A DNA stretch of 26,797 nt from contig CAZMSP010000013.1 of the NCBI GenBank assembly GCA_964568985.1, positions 1-26,797 of the forward strand, given 5' to 3'. The first letter of the stretch is position 1, and each line of letters begins with the position of its first letter. The DNA is from CAZBWE01 sp964568985. Its GTDB lineage: Bacteria; Planctomycetota; Phycisphaerae; Sedimentisphaerales; Anaerobacaceae. The notes under the pieces are model-generated. The model was given only the letters and a program-made list of their open reading frames with translations, ran no database searches and was not told the origin of the DNA. Both the position numbers and the translations under genes were made by a program. Positions 7,859 to 16,560 of the stretch are shown piece after piece.

Positions 7859-8590
7859 ATGCTTGACATGCGATACTTGATAATTTTTAATTTATGTATC
7901 TTTTCTATCTGTTTGGCTCAAGAAAGTTTCCGTAATGATGAGTTCGGCTTCGCTCTTGAAGTGCCCGTGGGGTGGAATATAAGTTTTGAGAATGAATGGC
8001 CAGACGAGGTCAAGGATTCCTTAGAACGACTCCACGAAAGCAAAACTCTGCTAATGCTTAATCCTTCAGGTATAAAAGCACCTAAAGCTCCGTGTATACA
8101 GGTTCAAGGTCGAAAATTGCAGAAAACAACTACCTCTGAGGCGATAAAAGTTCTCAAAGAAACAGGCAAAAAATACGTAACTGCGAGCGCACGGTACCTG
8201 GCACAAAGTTTGCTTGGAAGAAATGCAAATCAATACAACCAAATAGATACTTTTTATGATTATGATTCCGCTAGGAAACTTGCAGTAGCTAAGATTCTTT
8301 ATCAGCATAAAGACAGGGACATTTATTTTTTATCGGCAAGTGCAAAATTCATCGGACTTCAACGGGTGATTGATTTTCAGGGTTACTGGAAAGGTGATGA
8401 CCCGGAAAGTTTTTGGCAGGTGTTTATAGGAGTCACGGATTCCTTTGAATTCGACGCCGACGCTAAGCCAAAATGGGGCATTGGTGATATGTCTGGCGAA
8501 CAGAAGTTCGGTCTAATCTGGAAGTTGGTCGGTATCATTCTAACCATTTCGATTATTATAGGCATAGTAAAATATGTATTAGGACGCTGA
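7859..8590 (+). CDS. Secreted protein with C-terminal membrane anchor, unknown function
   Basis: 243 residues, starting at the ATG at 7859 or, equally plausible, 7868 (MRYLIIFNLCIFSICLA, a signal peptide). The mature part begins FRNDEFGFALEVPVGWNIS, a pattern seen in PsbP/DcrB-like beta-sandwich proteins; that resemblance is weak. Near the C-terminus a hydrophobic segment (LVGIILTISIIIGIVKYVL) gives a tail anchor, so the bulk would be extracytoplasmic. It sits between two Rhs tips after a 144-base AT-rich spacer, the place where an immunity protein for the first tip would be expected. That role is an inference from position only. Confidence 0.65.
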   Translation: MLDMRYLIIFNLCIFSICLAQESFRNDEFGFALEVPVGWNISFENEWPDEVKDSLERLHESKTLLMLNPSGIKAPKAPCIQVQGRKLQKTTTSEAIKVLKETGKKYVTASARYLAQSLLGRNANQYNQIDTFYDYDSARKLAVAKILYQHKDRDIYFLSASAKFIGLQRVIDFQGYWKGDDPESFWQVFIGVTDSFEFDADAKPKWGIGDMSGEQKFGLIWKLVGIILTISIIIGIVKYVLGR

Positions 8591-8685
8591 TTTTACCTTT
8601 AATTATCTGGCCCTACAAAAAACAAAAGGGCAATTCGGCTCTTTGAAAACTGAAAAAATATAGGATACAAGAGTCAGGAGTCTGA

Positions 8686-9165
8686 ATGGAAGCTTACATT
8701 TACACCAACAGCCAGATACTCGCTCAGCACGATGGCAGCGGCTATAACTCTCCGCGGTACTTCTATCTGCACGATAGATTAGGAAGTGTCAGACAGATAA
8801 TAGATACTAATGGTGATGTGAACAATTGTTATACTTACAATCCGTTTGGCGAAGTTTTTGCCACAGAATGCACAGAGACTGTGAGTAATCCATTCAAATT
8901 TACAGGCCAATACTTTGACTCTGAGATAGATGAATACTATTTAAGGGCCCGCCAATATGACCCTCTCTTAGGCCGATTCACCTCCAGAGACCCCGTCCGA
9001 GGCAAATTCAGAAAACCGCTAACGTTGCACCAATATCTGTATTGCCTGAATGACCCGATTAATGGGATAGACCCTTCCGGTGAAATATATTTAAACGTAG
9101 CCAATGCTCTCAAAGCGGCGGTTAAGGCGTTGGTCGAATCAGTTAAGGTTAGCAGAAGGCCATAA
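8686..9165 (+). CDS. Second orphan Rhs-core tip with short tail
   Basis: 159 residues starting at an ATG directly after an in-frame TGA. Residues 1-132 are the same Rhs core as the upstream copy but more complete at the N-terminus: IYTNSQILAQHDG, YFYLHDRLGSVRQIID, YTYNPFGEVF, FTGQYFDSEIDEYYLRARQY, RFTSRDP and NDPINGIDPSG. The tail after DPSG is only 27 residues (EIYLNVANALKAAVKALVES ...), unlike the 130-residue tail of the first copy. It appears to be a truncated tip or a displaced fragment; no toxin domain can be seen. Confidence 0.68.
   Translation: MEAYIYTNSQILAQHDGSGYNSPRYFYLHDRLGSVRQIIDTNGDVNNCYTYNPFGEVFATECTETVSNPFKFTGQYFDSEIDEYYLRARQYDPLLGRFTSRDPVRGKFRKPLTLHQYLYCLNDPINGIDPSGEIYLNVANALKAAVKALVESVKVSRRP
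8705..9082 (+). repeat. Rhs-core direct repeat, copy 2
   Basis: Partner of copy 1 at 6941-7318. Direct orientation, about 1.76 kb apart, so recombination between them would delete the intervening secreted-protein gene. Confidence 0.7.
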
Positions 9166-9477
9166 GGGGTATAAATATCTACAACCTTAGGGCGGATTAG
9201 ACGGGCTCGGCCGAATGTCCTTTCGAGGGAGTGGTGATTGGTCAGCAGTTGGCAGCAAGATAACTCAATTGATGATTTCCAATTGCCAATCGAAGGCAAT
9301 AAAATCAAAATCGGCAATCTCCACGAGACGCCTAACGGCGGAAAGTCAAAAATCAGCAATTCTTTTAGGGGTCGCTTAGCTTGCTTTGAAACGAGCAAAT
9401 AATGAATATTAGTTCGGCCTGTAGCTCCAAAATAGGCCAATCTTGACTGTCGTTAGACAAGTTTAGGCAAAAAACTG
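9166..9477. other. Intergenic region, no gene seen
   Basis: About 310 bases between the second Rhs tip and the CotH promoter. It holds several related short words around TTGGCA / CCAATTGCCAATCG and CGGCAATC, suggesting degenerate repeats. No open frame with coding character was seen on either strand. Confidence 0.5.
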
Positions 9478-9506
9478 TTGAATCGACTGCTAATATATGT
9501 TAGAAT
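9478..9506 (+). promoter_or_regulatory. Sigma-70-like promoter for the CotH protein
   Basis: TTGAAT (9478-9483), a 17-base spacer, then TAGAAT (9501-9506), about 100 bases before the gene. The leader contains a small inverted repeat, TAGCC ... GGCTA, near 9518-9543. The -10 context ATATGTTAGAAT closely resembles that of the promoter at 14851. Confidence 0.6.
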
Positions 9507-9604
9507 AAACCATATAATAGCCGTTGCCGTAAAGCATGGCTAAGCCAACAAATTAAAAGCTACTGGTCAGTGTCTCACAATAATAATGAGGAAGGAAATA
9601 GAAA

Positions 9605-12600
9605 ATGCTTAAACCTGTGAGGATATTTTTGCTCTCGCTGGTATTTGCTGTATTTTCGTCTGGTTTTGCTAGCGCTGCTCTATACCCTGAAGGTGACCTA
9701 ACCGGCGATTGTAAGGTGGATTGGGAGGATATTCTGACTTTTGCAGAGCAGTGGCTTGACGTAGGCAGCTGTTCACATTTCGGTTGTGCCGACCTTGACG
9801 GTATCAATGGGATTAATTTAGCCGATTTTTCTGTGCTGGCAAGCCACTGGTATCAGAGGGGTATCCCACTGGTAATCAATGAGTTTATGGCTTCCAACAA
9901 TAGTGAAAGCGATATAAACGACCCTTATGGCGATTACGACGACTGGCTCGAAATCTATAACTTCGGCGACATAGCTTTAGACATAGGCGGGATGTACCTT
10001 ACGGACGATTTAGATGACCCTACTAAATGGCAGATTCCCGAGGGTTATCCTGCTGAGACGAATGTTCCCGCCGATGGCTTTATTCTTTTCTGGGCTGATG
10101 GGGAAACCTATGAAGGACCATTGCATGCAAGCTTCAAGCTCAGCGCAGATGGTGAGCAAATAGGACTATTTGCAGATAGCAACACTATGATTGACGGTAT
10201 TAGCTTCGGCGAACAAGTTTCTAATATTTCCTACGGTCGTTATCCCGATGCGAATAATAACATGCAGTTTTTTTCTGTACCAACTCCGCTGGCGGACAAT
10301 AACAATGCATACATTGATATTGTCGAACAGCCTGAATTCAGTCACGAGAGAGGTTTCTACGACACAGGTTTCAACGTTACAATAGCAACCTCAACCAATG
10401 GAGCTGATATATATTATACTACAGACGGCAATGCACCTGTCAAAAACGATGTAAACACTGTCAGCAGTACGAAATATACCAGTGCCATTCATATAAGCTC
10501 AAATACCTGCCTTCGTGCCGCTGCAATCAAGACCGGCTGGATGCCCTCGCGCACTACAACTCATACATATATATTCGATGCAAGTGATGAGATTAAATCT
10601 ATGCCTGCAGTTTGCCTTGTGGGTGATGAATATAAAAGTCTCTTTGAACCTGATGGCATCATGGCCATCGTCGGCGGTACATACGTTGGCGGAGTATGGA
10701 CATCCGGGGGGCCTGGGACTTATAACAATCCTATCCACCGAGGAAGAGAATACGAACGCCCCGTTTCTTTTGAAATCATTGATTTACCGGCTGCCACTGA
10801 CTTTCAGATTGACTGTGGCATTCGTGTCCATGGCAGTGACTTCACACGGCCGCGCTATACCAGAGGGGACGATTGGCACTGCAATAATAATAAATTCAGC
10901 TTCAATATGTTTTTCCGCAGCAGCTATGGCGATAATCGATTTGAGTTCCCATTCTTCCCATTTACGGCGGAAGTTAAACGCCATCAAAGCATCGTCCTGC
11001 GAGCCGGTATGAACGATATATGCTCGCCGTTTGTTAAAGACGAATGGATGAGGCGACTGTTTAAGGAAATGGGAGGCGTTCAGGAAACCGGCACGTTCGC
11101 CAATCTTTATATCAATGGCGATTACAAAAGCTACTATAATCCTACCGGCCGAGCCGACAACGAATTTTACCAGGAATGGTATGGCACCGACAATGACTTC
11201 GACGTCATTACTCAATCAGAATATCCAGAATATGACGTCAGAGATGGTGATGATGTTGCCTGGAGCAGCCTGCTTGATTACATAGACAGCCACGACCTTG
11301 CTGATATCAATGCGTATGAATATGTGGCCAGCAAGTTCGATATTCCTATGTTTGTAGATTACCTTATTCTTCAGATCTATTCAGCAAACTTCGACTGGCC
11401 CAATAAAAACTGGACCGTCCACCACGAAAGGTCGGACACCGGCAAATTCAGATATTCCGTTTGGGACCTGGAAGGCATTGAAGCATGGTGGCTCGGCCTT
11501 AACTGTGAACATTGTAACTATACGGCTTTCGAAGATTGTCCCAGCTACTTTGCTCCGCCCAAGGGGCTGAACAATCTGGTTGACCCCATTTCGAGGCTCT
11601 ATCGTGCCTTGAAGGCCAATCCTGATTTCAGACAGCTCTTTGCCGACCATATTCACAAACATTTCTATAATGGCGGCGTACTTAGAAAAGACCATCTTCT
11701 TGCAAAGTGGTGGGAAGTCTCCGACGAGGTGTCGCCCGTCATCACCACAATTCCCTGGGACCACAACTTCATACCAAATACTTTTATACCAAACCGTGAG
11801 CCCTATGTATTGGCAGCATTTGAAGATAACGATTTATTCAATCGTAGTTTAGGTGCGCCAGTATTCAATGTAAACGGCTCATATCAGCACGGCGGCTACG
11901 TTTCCACCAGTGATACAATTTCCATTAGCAACCCTGGCTCAGGGACCATCTATTACACATTAGACGGCAACGACCCTCGCCTTCCAGCATCGCTGTCGCC
12001 GCCTGGTTCTGAAGTTACCCTCGTGACCGAGAACGCCACGAAGCAATATCTCGTTCCCACCGGTCCTGTTATCGGCACCGGCACCATCCTGCGAGAGTTC
12101 TGGACTGGGATCGTTGGTTCTGCTGTATCGGATCTTACATCGAGCCCTGATTTCCCGGATTATCCAACCGGCAGTGGTTTGTTGACCAGTTTCGAAGGGC
12201 AGACTAACTGGATGAATATGTACGGCATGCGTGTAAGAGGCCTCCTCCATCCGCCCACAAGCGGTAGCTACACCTTCTGGATTGCCAGCGATGATAATTC
12301 AGAGCTGTGGCTCAGCACTGATGAAGACCCCTGCAACGCAACATTGATTGCTAATGTTCCGGGCTATACCAACTCGCGACAGTGGACTAAATATCCAGAA
12401 CAGCAATCCTCTTCGAAATCTCTGGTCGACAGCCAGAAATATTACATCGAAGCCCTGATGAAAGAGAACATCAACAATGATAACCTAGCAGTGGCCTGGG
12501 AAGGTCCAGGCATTACGCAGAGAGTAATTGAGGGCCAGCATCTTTCCCCGGTAGATGTGGATGAAAACTGGTTTACTGACGATTTTGACGACTCTGGCTG

Positions 12601-14716
12601 GCCCAGTGGAACCGGCGGCGTCGGCTATGAGAGAAATCCGGGTGACCCTATCAACTTTATCGGCCTGTTCAATATCGATGTGGAAGCAGGGATGTATGAT
12701 GGCGGCAGTAATCCTAATGCCAATACTTCCTGTTACATTCGTATTCCGTTTACCGGCAGCAGCGCCGAATTCAACAATATGACGCTAAAAGTGCGGTATG
12801 ACGACGGATTCATTGCTTACTTAAACGGCGTCGAAGTAGCCAGACGCATATTTCCAGAAGGTCAAACACCACAGTGGAACTCATCCACATACCCCGACCA
12901 GCACGGTGATGGGCCGGCCATTGACTTCGAGAACATCGACATCTCCGACCGTATCAATCTCCTGCGAGAAGGGGACAATGTGCTGGCCATACACGGCATG
13001 AACTATTCAACAACAAGCTCTGACTTTCTCATCTCGGCCGAGTTAGTCGCCACTGAAATGAGCTATGGTGACGTTTCACCCGATGCGATTGAGTATTCCG
13101 GAGGTTTCAATCTGGATAAGAGCACTAATCTTAAATCCCGGGTATATAAGAGTAGTACCCAACAATGGAGCGCTCTTAATGAAGCAATATATGCACTGCC
13201 GGAAGTAGCGGATAATGTGCGTATCACAGAGATTATGTATCATCCGCAGGACACAAACGACCCGAACGACCCCAACGAAGAATTCATCGAGCTGAAAAAC
13301 ATCGGTGCCTCAGCAATCAATCTGAACCTGGTCAGCTTTACGGAAGGAATCCATTTCACATTCCCGATTTTGGAGCTTGCGGCAGGCGGGCACATCCTTA
13401 TTGTCAAGAACCAGAACGCCTTCGAGGCCGAATACGGTACTGGAAAACCGATAGCAGGTGTGTACAGCGGCTCTTTAGCAAACGGCGGTGAAAGAATAAA
13501 ACTCGAAGATGCAATGGGCACAACCATTCTGGACTTCGAGTATGGTGACGGCTGGCGGCCTATTACTGATGGCGATGGTTACTCACTGACCATAGTGGAT
13601 GCGACTAATCCGGATGTGAACAGCTGGAGTGAAAAAGACTACTGGCGTGCAAGCGCTTATATAAACGGTTCGCCTGGTGCAGACGACAGCGGAATTATTC
13701 CAAATCCGGGCGATATTGTGATTAATGAAGTGATGACGCATTCGCACGGTGAAGCACCCGACTGGATTGAACTATACAACAATAGCGCTGGTTCGATTAA
13801 TATAGGCGGCTGGTACCTCAGCGACAATGACAGCAACCTGATGAAATATAGAATTGCCGATGGCACAACTATTAACTCAGGTGACTATCTGGTCTTCTAT
13901 GAAGATGCCAACTTCGGCCAGGCAAGCAGCGACCCGGGTTGCCTTATACCATTTGCACTAAGCGAGAACGGAGAGACGGTTTGTCTGACCTCGGCGCTGG
14001 ATGCCAACGGCATATTGACCGGCTACCGCCAGAGGGAGGATTTCGGGGCATCCGAAACGGGTGTATCTTTCGGACGATACTACAAAGCAAGTACCAACAA
14101 CTTCAACTTTGTTTCGATGGACTACAATACACCGGGGCAAGCCAATGCCTATCCGAAAGTCGGGCCAATAGTGATAAGTGAGATTATGTATCATCCCGAC
14201 TGGCCTGTGGAGGGCAACCATACCAACGATGAATATGAGTACATCGAGCTGTACAACATCAGCACAGAGGACGTGAACTTGTATGATGGTTACGAGGGCG
14301 CGCCATGGAAGTTCACCGATGGTATTGACTATACATTCCCGGACGAAGTTAACATACCTGCCGGCGGCCGTATTGTAGTAGTGAAGGATATTGACGCATT
14401 TACCTGGCGATATCCGGGTGTACCAACTAATATAATTCATGGTCCTTATAGTGGTTGGCTTGCCAACGGCGGCGAGAAAGTGGAGCTGAGCAAGCCCGGT
14501 GATGAATATCTGGGGACCCGTTATTATATTCGTGTTGACCGGGTCAGCTATAGTGACGGCTCACATCCACAGGATTGTCCGGGTGGCGTGGACCTCTGGC
14601 CGATTGAAGCCGATGGCAGCGGTGATTCCCTTGCCAGCATAGACCCAAACCTTTACGGAAATGACCCTAACAACTGGGCTGCTGCATCGCCTTCACCAGG
14701 TGCAACAAATCCGTAA
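9605..14716 (+). CDS. Large secreted CotH-kinase surface protein with dockerin-like, lamin-tail and PA14 domains
   Basis: 1703 residues; RBS AGGAAGGA before the ATG. Signal peptide 1-24 (ending GFASA). Then: a dockerin-like pair of helical repeats (30-85, GDLTGDCKVDWEDI and ADLDGINGINLADF); lamin-tail domain 1 (87-225); chitobiase-C-like domain (237-325, YYTTDGNAP); CotH kinase domain (about 333-720) with LRAGMND, LYINGDYKSYYN and WDLEGIE (D621 as candidate metal/catalytic aspartate); a second YYTLDGNDP domain (750-800); PA14 (824-970, FWIASDDNSELWL); a galactose-binding-like segment (986-1155); and three more lamin-tail domains (about 1202-1355, 1370-1515, 1519-1703; ITEIMYHP, INEVMTHS, ISEIMYHP). 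CotH proteins are atypical kinases of spore coats and surface proteins. Dockerin-like repeats normally sit at the C-terminus; here they lead. Likely a surface kinase or scaffold working with the polymerase genes downstream. Confidence 0.88.
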   Translation: MLKPVRIFLLSLVFAVFSSGFASAALYPEGDLTGDCKVDWEDILTFAEQWLDVGSCSHFGCADLDGINGINLADFSVLASHWYQRGIPLVINEFMASNNSESDINDPYGDYDDWLEIYNFGDIALDIGGMYLTDDLDDPTKWQIPEGYPAETNVPADGFILFWADGETYEGPLHASFKLSADGEQIGLFADSNTMIDGISFGEQVSNISYGRYPDANNNMQFFSVPTPLADNNNAYIDIVEQPEFSHERGFYDTGFNVTIATSTNGADIYYTTDGNAPVKNDVNTVSSTKYTSAIHISSNTCLRAAAIKTGWMPSRTTTHTYIFDASDEIKSMPAVCLVGDEYKSLFEPDGIMAIVGGTYVGGVWTSGGPGTYNNPIHRGREYERPVSFEIIDLPAATDFQIDCGIRVHGSDFTRPRYTRGDDWHCNNNKFSFNMFFRSSYGDNRFEFPFFPFTAEVKRHQSIVLRAGMNDICSPFVKDEWMRRLFKEMGGVQETGTFANLYINGDYKSYYNPTGRADNEFYQEWYGTDNDFDVITQSEYPEYDVRDGDDVAWSSLLDYIDSHDLADINAYEYVASKFDIPMFVDYLILQIYSANFDWPNKNWTVHHERSDTGKFRYSVWDLEGIEAWWLGLNCEHCNYTAFEDCPSYFAPPKGLNNLVDPISRLYRALKANPDFRQLFADHIHKHFYNGGVLRKDHLLAKWWEVSDEVSPVITTIPWDHNFIPNTFIPNREPYVLAAFEDNDLFNRSLGAPVFNVNGSYQHGGYVSTSDTISISNPGSGTIYYTLDGNDPRLPASLSPPGSEVTLVTENATKQYLVPTGPVIGTGTILREFWTGIVGSAVSDLTSSPDFPDYPTGSGLLTSFEGQTNWMNMYGMRVRGLLHPPTSGSYTFWIASDDNSELWLSTDEDPCNATLIANVPGYTNSRQWTKYPEQQSSSKSLVDSQKYYIEALMKENINNDNLAVAWEGPGITQRVIEGQHLSPVDVDENWFTDDFDDSGWPSGTGGVGYERNPGDPINFIGLFNIDVEAGMYDGGSNPNANTSCYIRIPFTGSSAEFNNMTLKVRYDDGFIAYLNGVEVARRIFPEGQTPQWNSSTYPDQHGDGPAIDFENIDISDRINLLREGDNVLAIHGMNYSTTSSDFLISAELVATEMSYGDVSPDAIEYSGGFNLDKSTNLKSRVYKSSTQQWSALNEAIYALPEVADNVRITEIMYHPQDTNDPNDPNEEFIELKNIGASAINLNLVSFTEGIHFTFPILELAAGGHILIVKNQNAFEAEYGTGKPIAGVYSGSLANGGERIKLEDAMGTTILDFEYGDGWRPITDGDGYSLTIVDATNPDVNSWSEKDYWRASAYINGSPGADDSGIIPNPGDIVINEVMTHSHGEAPDWIELYNNSAGSINIGGWYLSDNDSNLMKYRIADGTTINSGDYLVFYEDANFGQASSDPGCLIPFALSENGETVCLTSALDANGILTGYRQREDFGASETGVSFGRYYKASTNNFNFVSMDYNTPGQANAYPKVGPIVISEIMYHPDWPVEGNHTNDEYEYIELYNISTEDVNLYDGYEGAPWKFTDGIDYTFPDEVNIPAGGRIVVVKDIDAFTWRYPGVPTNIIHGPYSGWLANGGEKVELSKPGDEYLGTRYYIRVDRVSYSDGSHPQDCPGGVDLWPIEADGSGDSLASIDPNLYGNDPNNWAAASPSPGATNP

Positions 14717-14850
14717 GTTCCTAAGGGAAAATGGCAAGTCAGCCAATCGCTTGACGCATTAGATTTTATCAGACTTTGGCTTTTTATCACCATCAGCCAC
14801 TCTTGGCATGTGTGGTATTTGGATGCCTCTTAGGTTCAACTAAAAATGTG

Positions 14851-14880
14851 TTGACCTAACCGCCTCAAATATGTTAAAAT
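14851..14880 (+). promoter_or_regulatory. Sigma-70-like promoter for the VTC operon
   Basis: TTGACC (14851-14856), an 18-base spacer, then TAAAAT (14875-14880), about 170 bases before the VTC gene. A second promoter here makes the downstream genes independently expressible from the CotH gene. Confidence 0.6.
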
Positions 14881-14940
14881 AGGTAAGGTTAAAGTGCTTT
14901 TAAGAACAAAAAACCAGATTAAAAGACAAAAATTAGTATT

Positions 14941-14984
14941 CGTGGATCTTACAAACAAGTAAGTGTCCAATAAGAGAACCCACG
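14941..14984 (+). promoter_or_regulatory. Structured 5' leader of the VTC operon
   Basis: CGTGG (14941-14945) can pair with CCACG (14980-14984), enclosing a hairpin CTTAC (14948-14952) / GTAAG (14959-14963). It lies between the promoter and a terminator-like hairpin. No known riboswitch class recognised. Confidence 0.4.
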
Positions 14985-14997
14985 CATAGGTATCTGT

Positions 14998-15021
14998 AAA
15001 AGAAGTGGTCTACACTTTTTT
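14998..15021 (+). terminator. Terminator-like hairpin (possible attenuator) before VTC gene
   Basis: AAGTG (15003-15007), loop GTCTA, CACTT (15013-15017), followed by T residues; the stem extends through a G-T and A-T pairs back to 14998. It stands 28 bases before the VTC start, in the leader rather than after a gene. A second AAGTG at 14961-14965 in the upstream structure could pair with the same CACTT, the layout expected for an attenuator switch. Confidence 0.45.
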
Positions 15022-15049
15022 GTTTTCCTCGAATACTGAGGGGCTTTAA

Positions 15050-15862
15050 ATGCAAACTCGCAAAAGTAATATGAACATCAAAAAGACGCCTAAAAAGTTA
15101 GTTGACAGCGATCATCGTTGCCAACATGAGCTGAAATATCTCATCAGCGAGTCAAAGGCTTGTGCGATTGCACAGTATATCAAGCCATACATACCTTTGG
15201 ATAAATACAGCAAATTACATAGAGGCTGGGCGTATCCGATTGTCAGTCTATATTTGGATTCAAATGATTTCCTACTTTGCCGTGAAAGTTTAACAGGTCA
15301 GAAAAATCGCTTCAAACTGCGGGTTCGTAGTTATACTGATCAACCGGACTACCCACGCTTCTTTGAAATCAAGCGTCGCATAAATAATATTATTATGAAA
15401 AGCCGGGCTCGGATAGCTCACAAAAATATAGCACCTTTGCTTTCTGGGTTTTCTCTGCCAACGCAGGATTACAATGTCGACGAAGATGCGTTGAAACAAT
15501 TCCAACTGTATATGAAAATCATTAATGCCAGACCAACAATTCTCATTCGCTACATGCGACAAGCCTACGAAAGAGATTCAGGAAACAAGACCAGGATAAC
15601 TTTTGACCGACAGCTTGCCTATAAAGTGACCCATTCACCGGAAGTAAATTTCAACGGCCAGGCTTGGCAGCGTAGCCCTTTAACCGTAGGCAAAGTAATT
15701 CTGGAGATTAAGATTAAAGGTCACTATCCAGCTTGGTTAAGCCGAATGGTTAAGTATTTCGACTTACGGCAGCAATCCATATCAAAATACGCTACTTCAA
15801 TCAAACAATCTTGTTTGCTTGGATTCTGTGCACCATATTTAGAGGAGGACACCTATGGATAG
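15050..15862 (+). CDS. VTC-domain polyphosphate polymerase
   Basis: 270 residues, no membrane segment, so cytoplasmic. It has the tunnel-fold signatures of the VTC domain (the catalytic part of yeast Vtc4, which makes polyphosphate from ATP): HELKYLI (E27, K29), YLDS (68-71), KNRFKLRVRSY (85-95), FEIKRR (105-110), RPTILIRYMRQAYE (161-174), RITFD (182-186), ILEIKIKG (217-224) and SISKYATS (243-250). The acidic and basic residues lining the tunnel (E106, K108, R167, R170, E219, K221) are present, so it looks active. Start at 15050 with GAGGGG upstream; an alternative ATG lies at 15071. Overlaps the next gene by 8 bases. Bacterial VTC proteins are often encoded with DUF4956 and CotH genes, as here. 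Confidence 0.87.
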   Translation: MQTRKSNMNIKKTPKKLVDSDHRCQHELKYLISESKACAIAQYIKPYIPLDKYSKLHRGWAYPIVSLYLDSNDFLLCRESLTGQKNRFKLRVRSYTDQPDYPRFFEIKRRINNIIMKSRARIAHKNIAPLLSGFSLPTQDYNVDEDALKQFQLYMKIINARPTILIRYMRQAYERDSGNKTRITFDRQLAYKVTHSPEVNFNGQAWQRSPLTVGKVILEIKIKGHYPAWLSRMVKYFDLRQQSISKYATSIKQSCLLGFCAPYLEEDTYG

Positions 15863-16553
15863 AATTTGGCAATTATTGGAAGGAACTCCATTTACAGAGG
15901 AATTGTATAATCCAATAAGCGTTATTTTGTCACTATTACTGGCCTTTGTTCTGGGCCAGGTTCTTGCCTGGGTTTATTACTTCACACATAGCGGTCTGTC
16001 CTACTCAAGGTCTTTCGTACAGGCGCTGATTCTAATTACCGTCGTGGTCGCAATGGTTATGTCTGTCATTGGTACCAGCATAGTCATCGCAGTCGGGCTG
16101 ATGGGTGCCTTAGCAATTATACGTTTTCGAAACATAATCAAGGATACCAGAGATATAGCTTTCATTTTCTGTTCATTGGTGGTAGGTATGGCAGCTGGCT
16201 TCCACCGATATTACATTGCCATTGTCGGCACAATCATCCTTAGTTCGATAGCAATATACCTGCATCTGACGGGCTTCGGTACACACCAGCCTCACAACGG
16301 TTTTTTGCGTTTCAGTCTTGGTGGCCATATTGGACCCGACCATCCAATCACTGCTATTCTTAAACGCTTCTGTAATAATTTCACCCTCATATCAACACAG
16401 GATAGCGGATTTGGCAGCTCCGAAGTAGAATACGCTTATCAGTTGATGATACGAAATGCCACTGAAAACGAACAGATGCTGACCGAACTTCAAAGAGTTG
16501 AGGGTATCGGGAATATCAGTTTGACAATGCAGGAACAACTGCTGGAGGTATAG
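15855..16553 (+). CDS. DUF4956 integral membrane protein
   Basis: 232 residues with four or five membrane segments (about 21-44, 55-74, 76-90, 103-118, 119-138). The family signature IIRFRNIIKDTRDIAF lies at about 88-103. The C-terminal part (150-232, ending LTMQEQLLEV) looks like a soluble ferredoxin-fold domain. The start has AGGAGG upstream and lies within the end of the VTC gene, so the two are translationally coupled. Biochemical function of DUF4956 is unknown. Its steady coupling with a VTC polymerase suggests that it anchors the enzyme or conducts its product across the inner membrane; that is inference. Confidence 0.87.
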   Translation: MDRIWQLLEGTPFTEELYNPISVILSLLLAFVLGQVLAWVYYFTHSGLSYSRSFVQALILITVVVAMVMSVIGTSIVIAVGLMGALAIIRFRNIIKDTRDIAFIFCSLVVGMAAGFHRYYIAIVGTIILSSIAIYLHLTGFGTHQPHNGFLRFSLGGHIGPDHPITAILKRFCNNFTLISTQDSGFGSSEVEYAYQLMIRNATENEQMLTELQRVEGIGNISLTMQEQLLEV

Positions 16554-16560
16554 CAGACAT

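Larger units (their letters stand above)
14717..15049 (+). other. Intergenic region holding promoter and structured leader
   Basis: 333 bases with no coding frame of note. The first 130 bases show no clear terminator (only a weak GCCA ... TGGC pairing before CTTTTT near 14780). The rest holds the promoter at 14851 and the leader hairpins described separately. Confidence 0.55.

Noticed and set aside
8937..9440. Minus-strand open frame of 167 codons over the second Rhs tip
   Set aside because: Half of it is antisense to the conserved Rhs core and the rest lies in low-complexity intergenic sequence.
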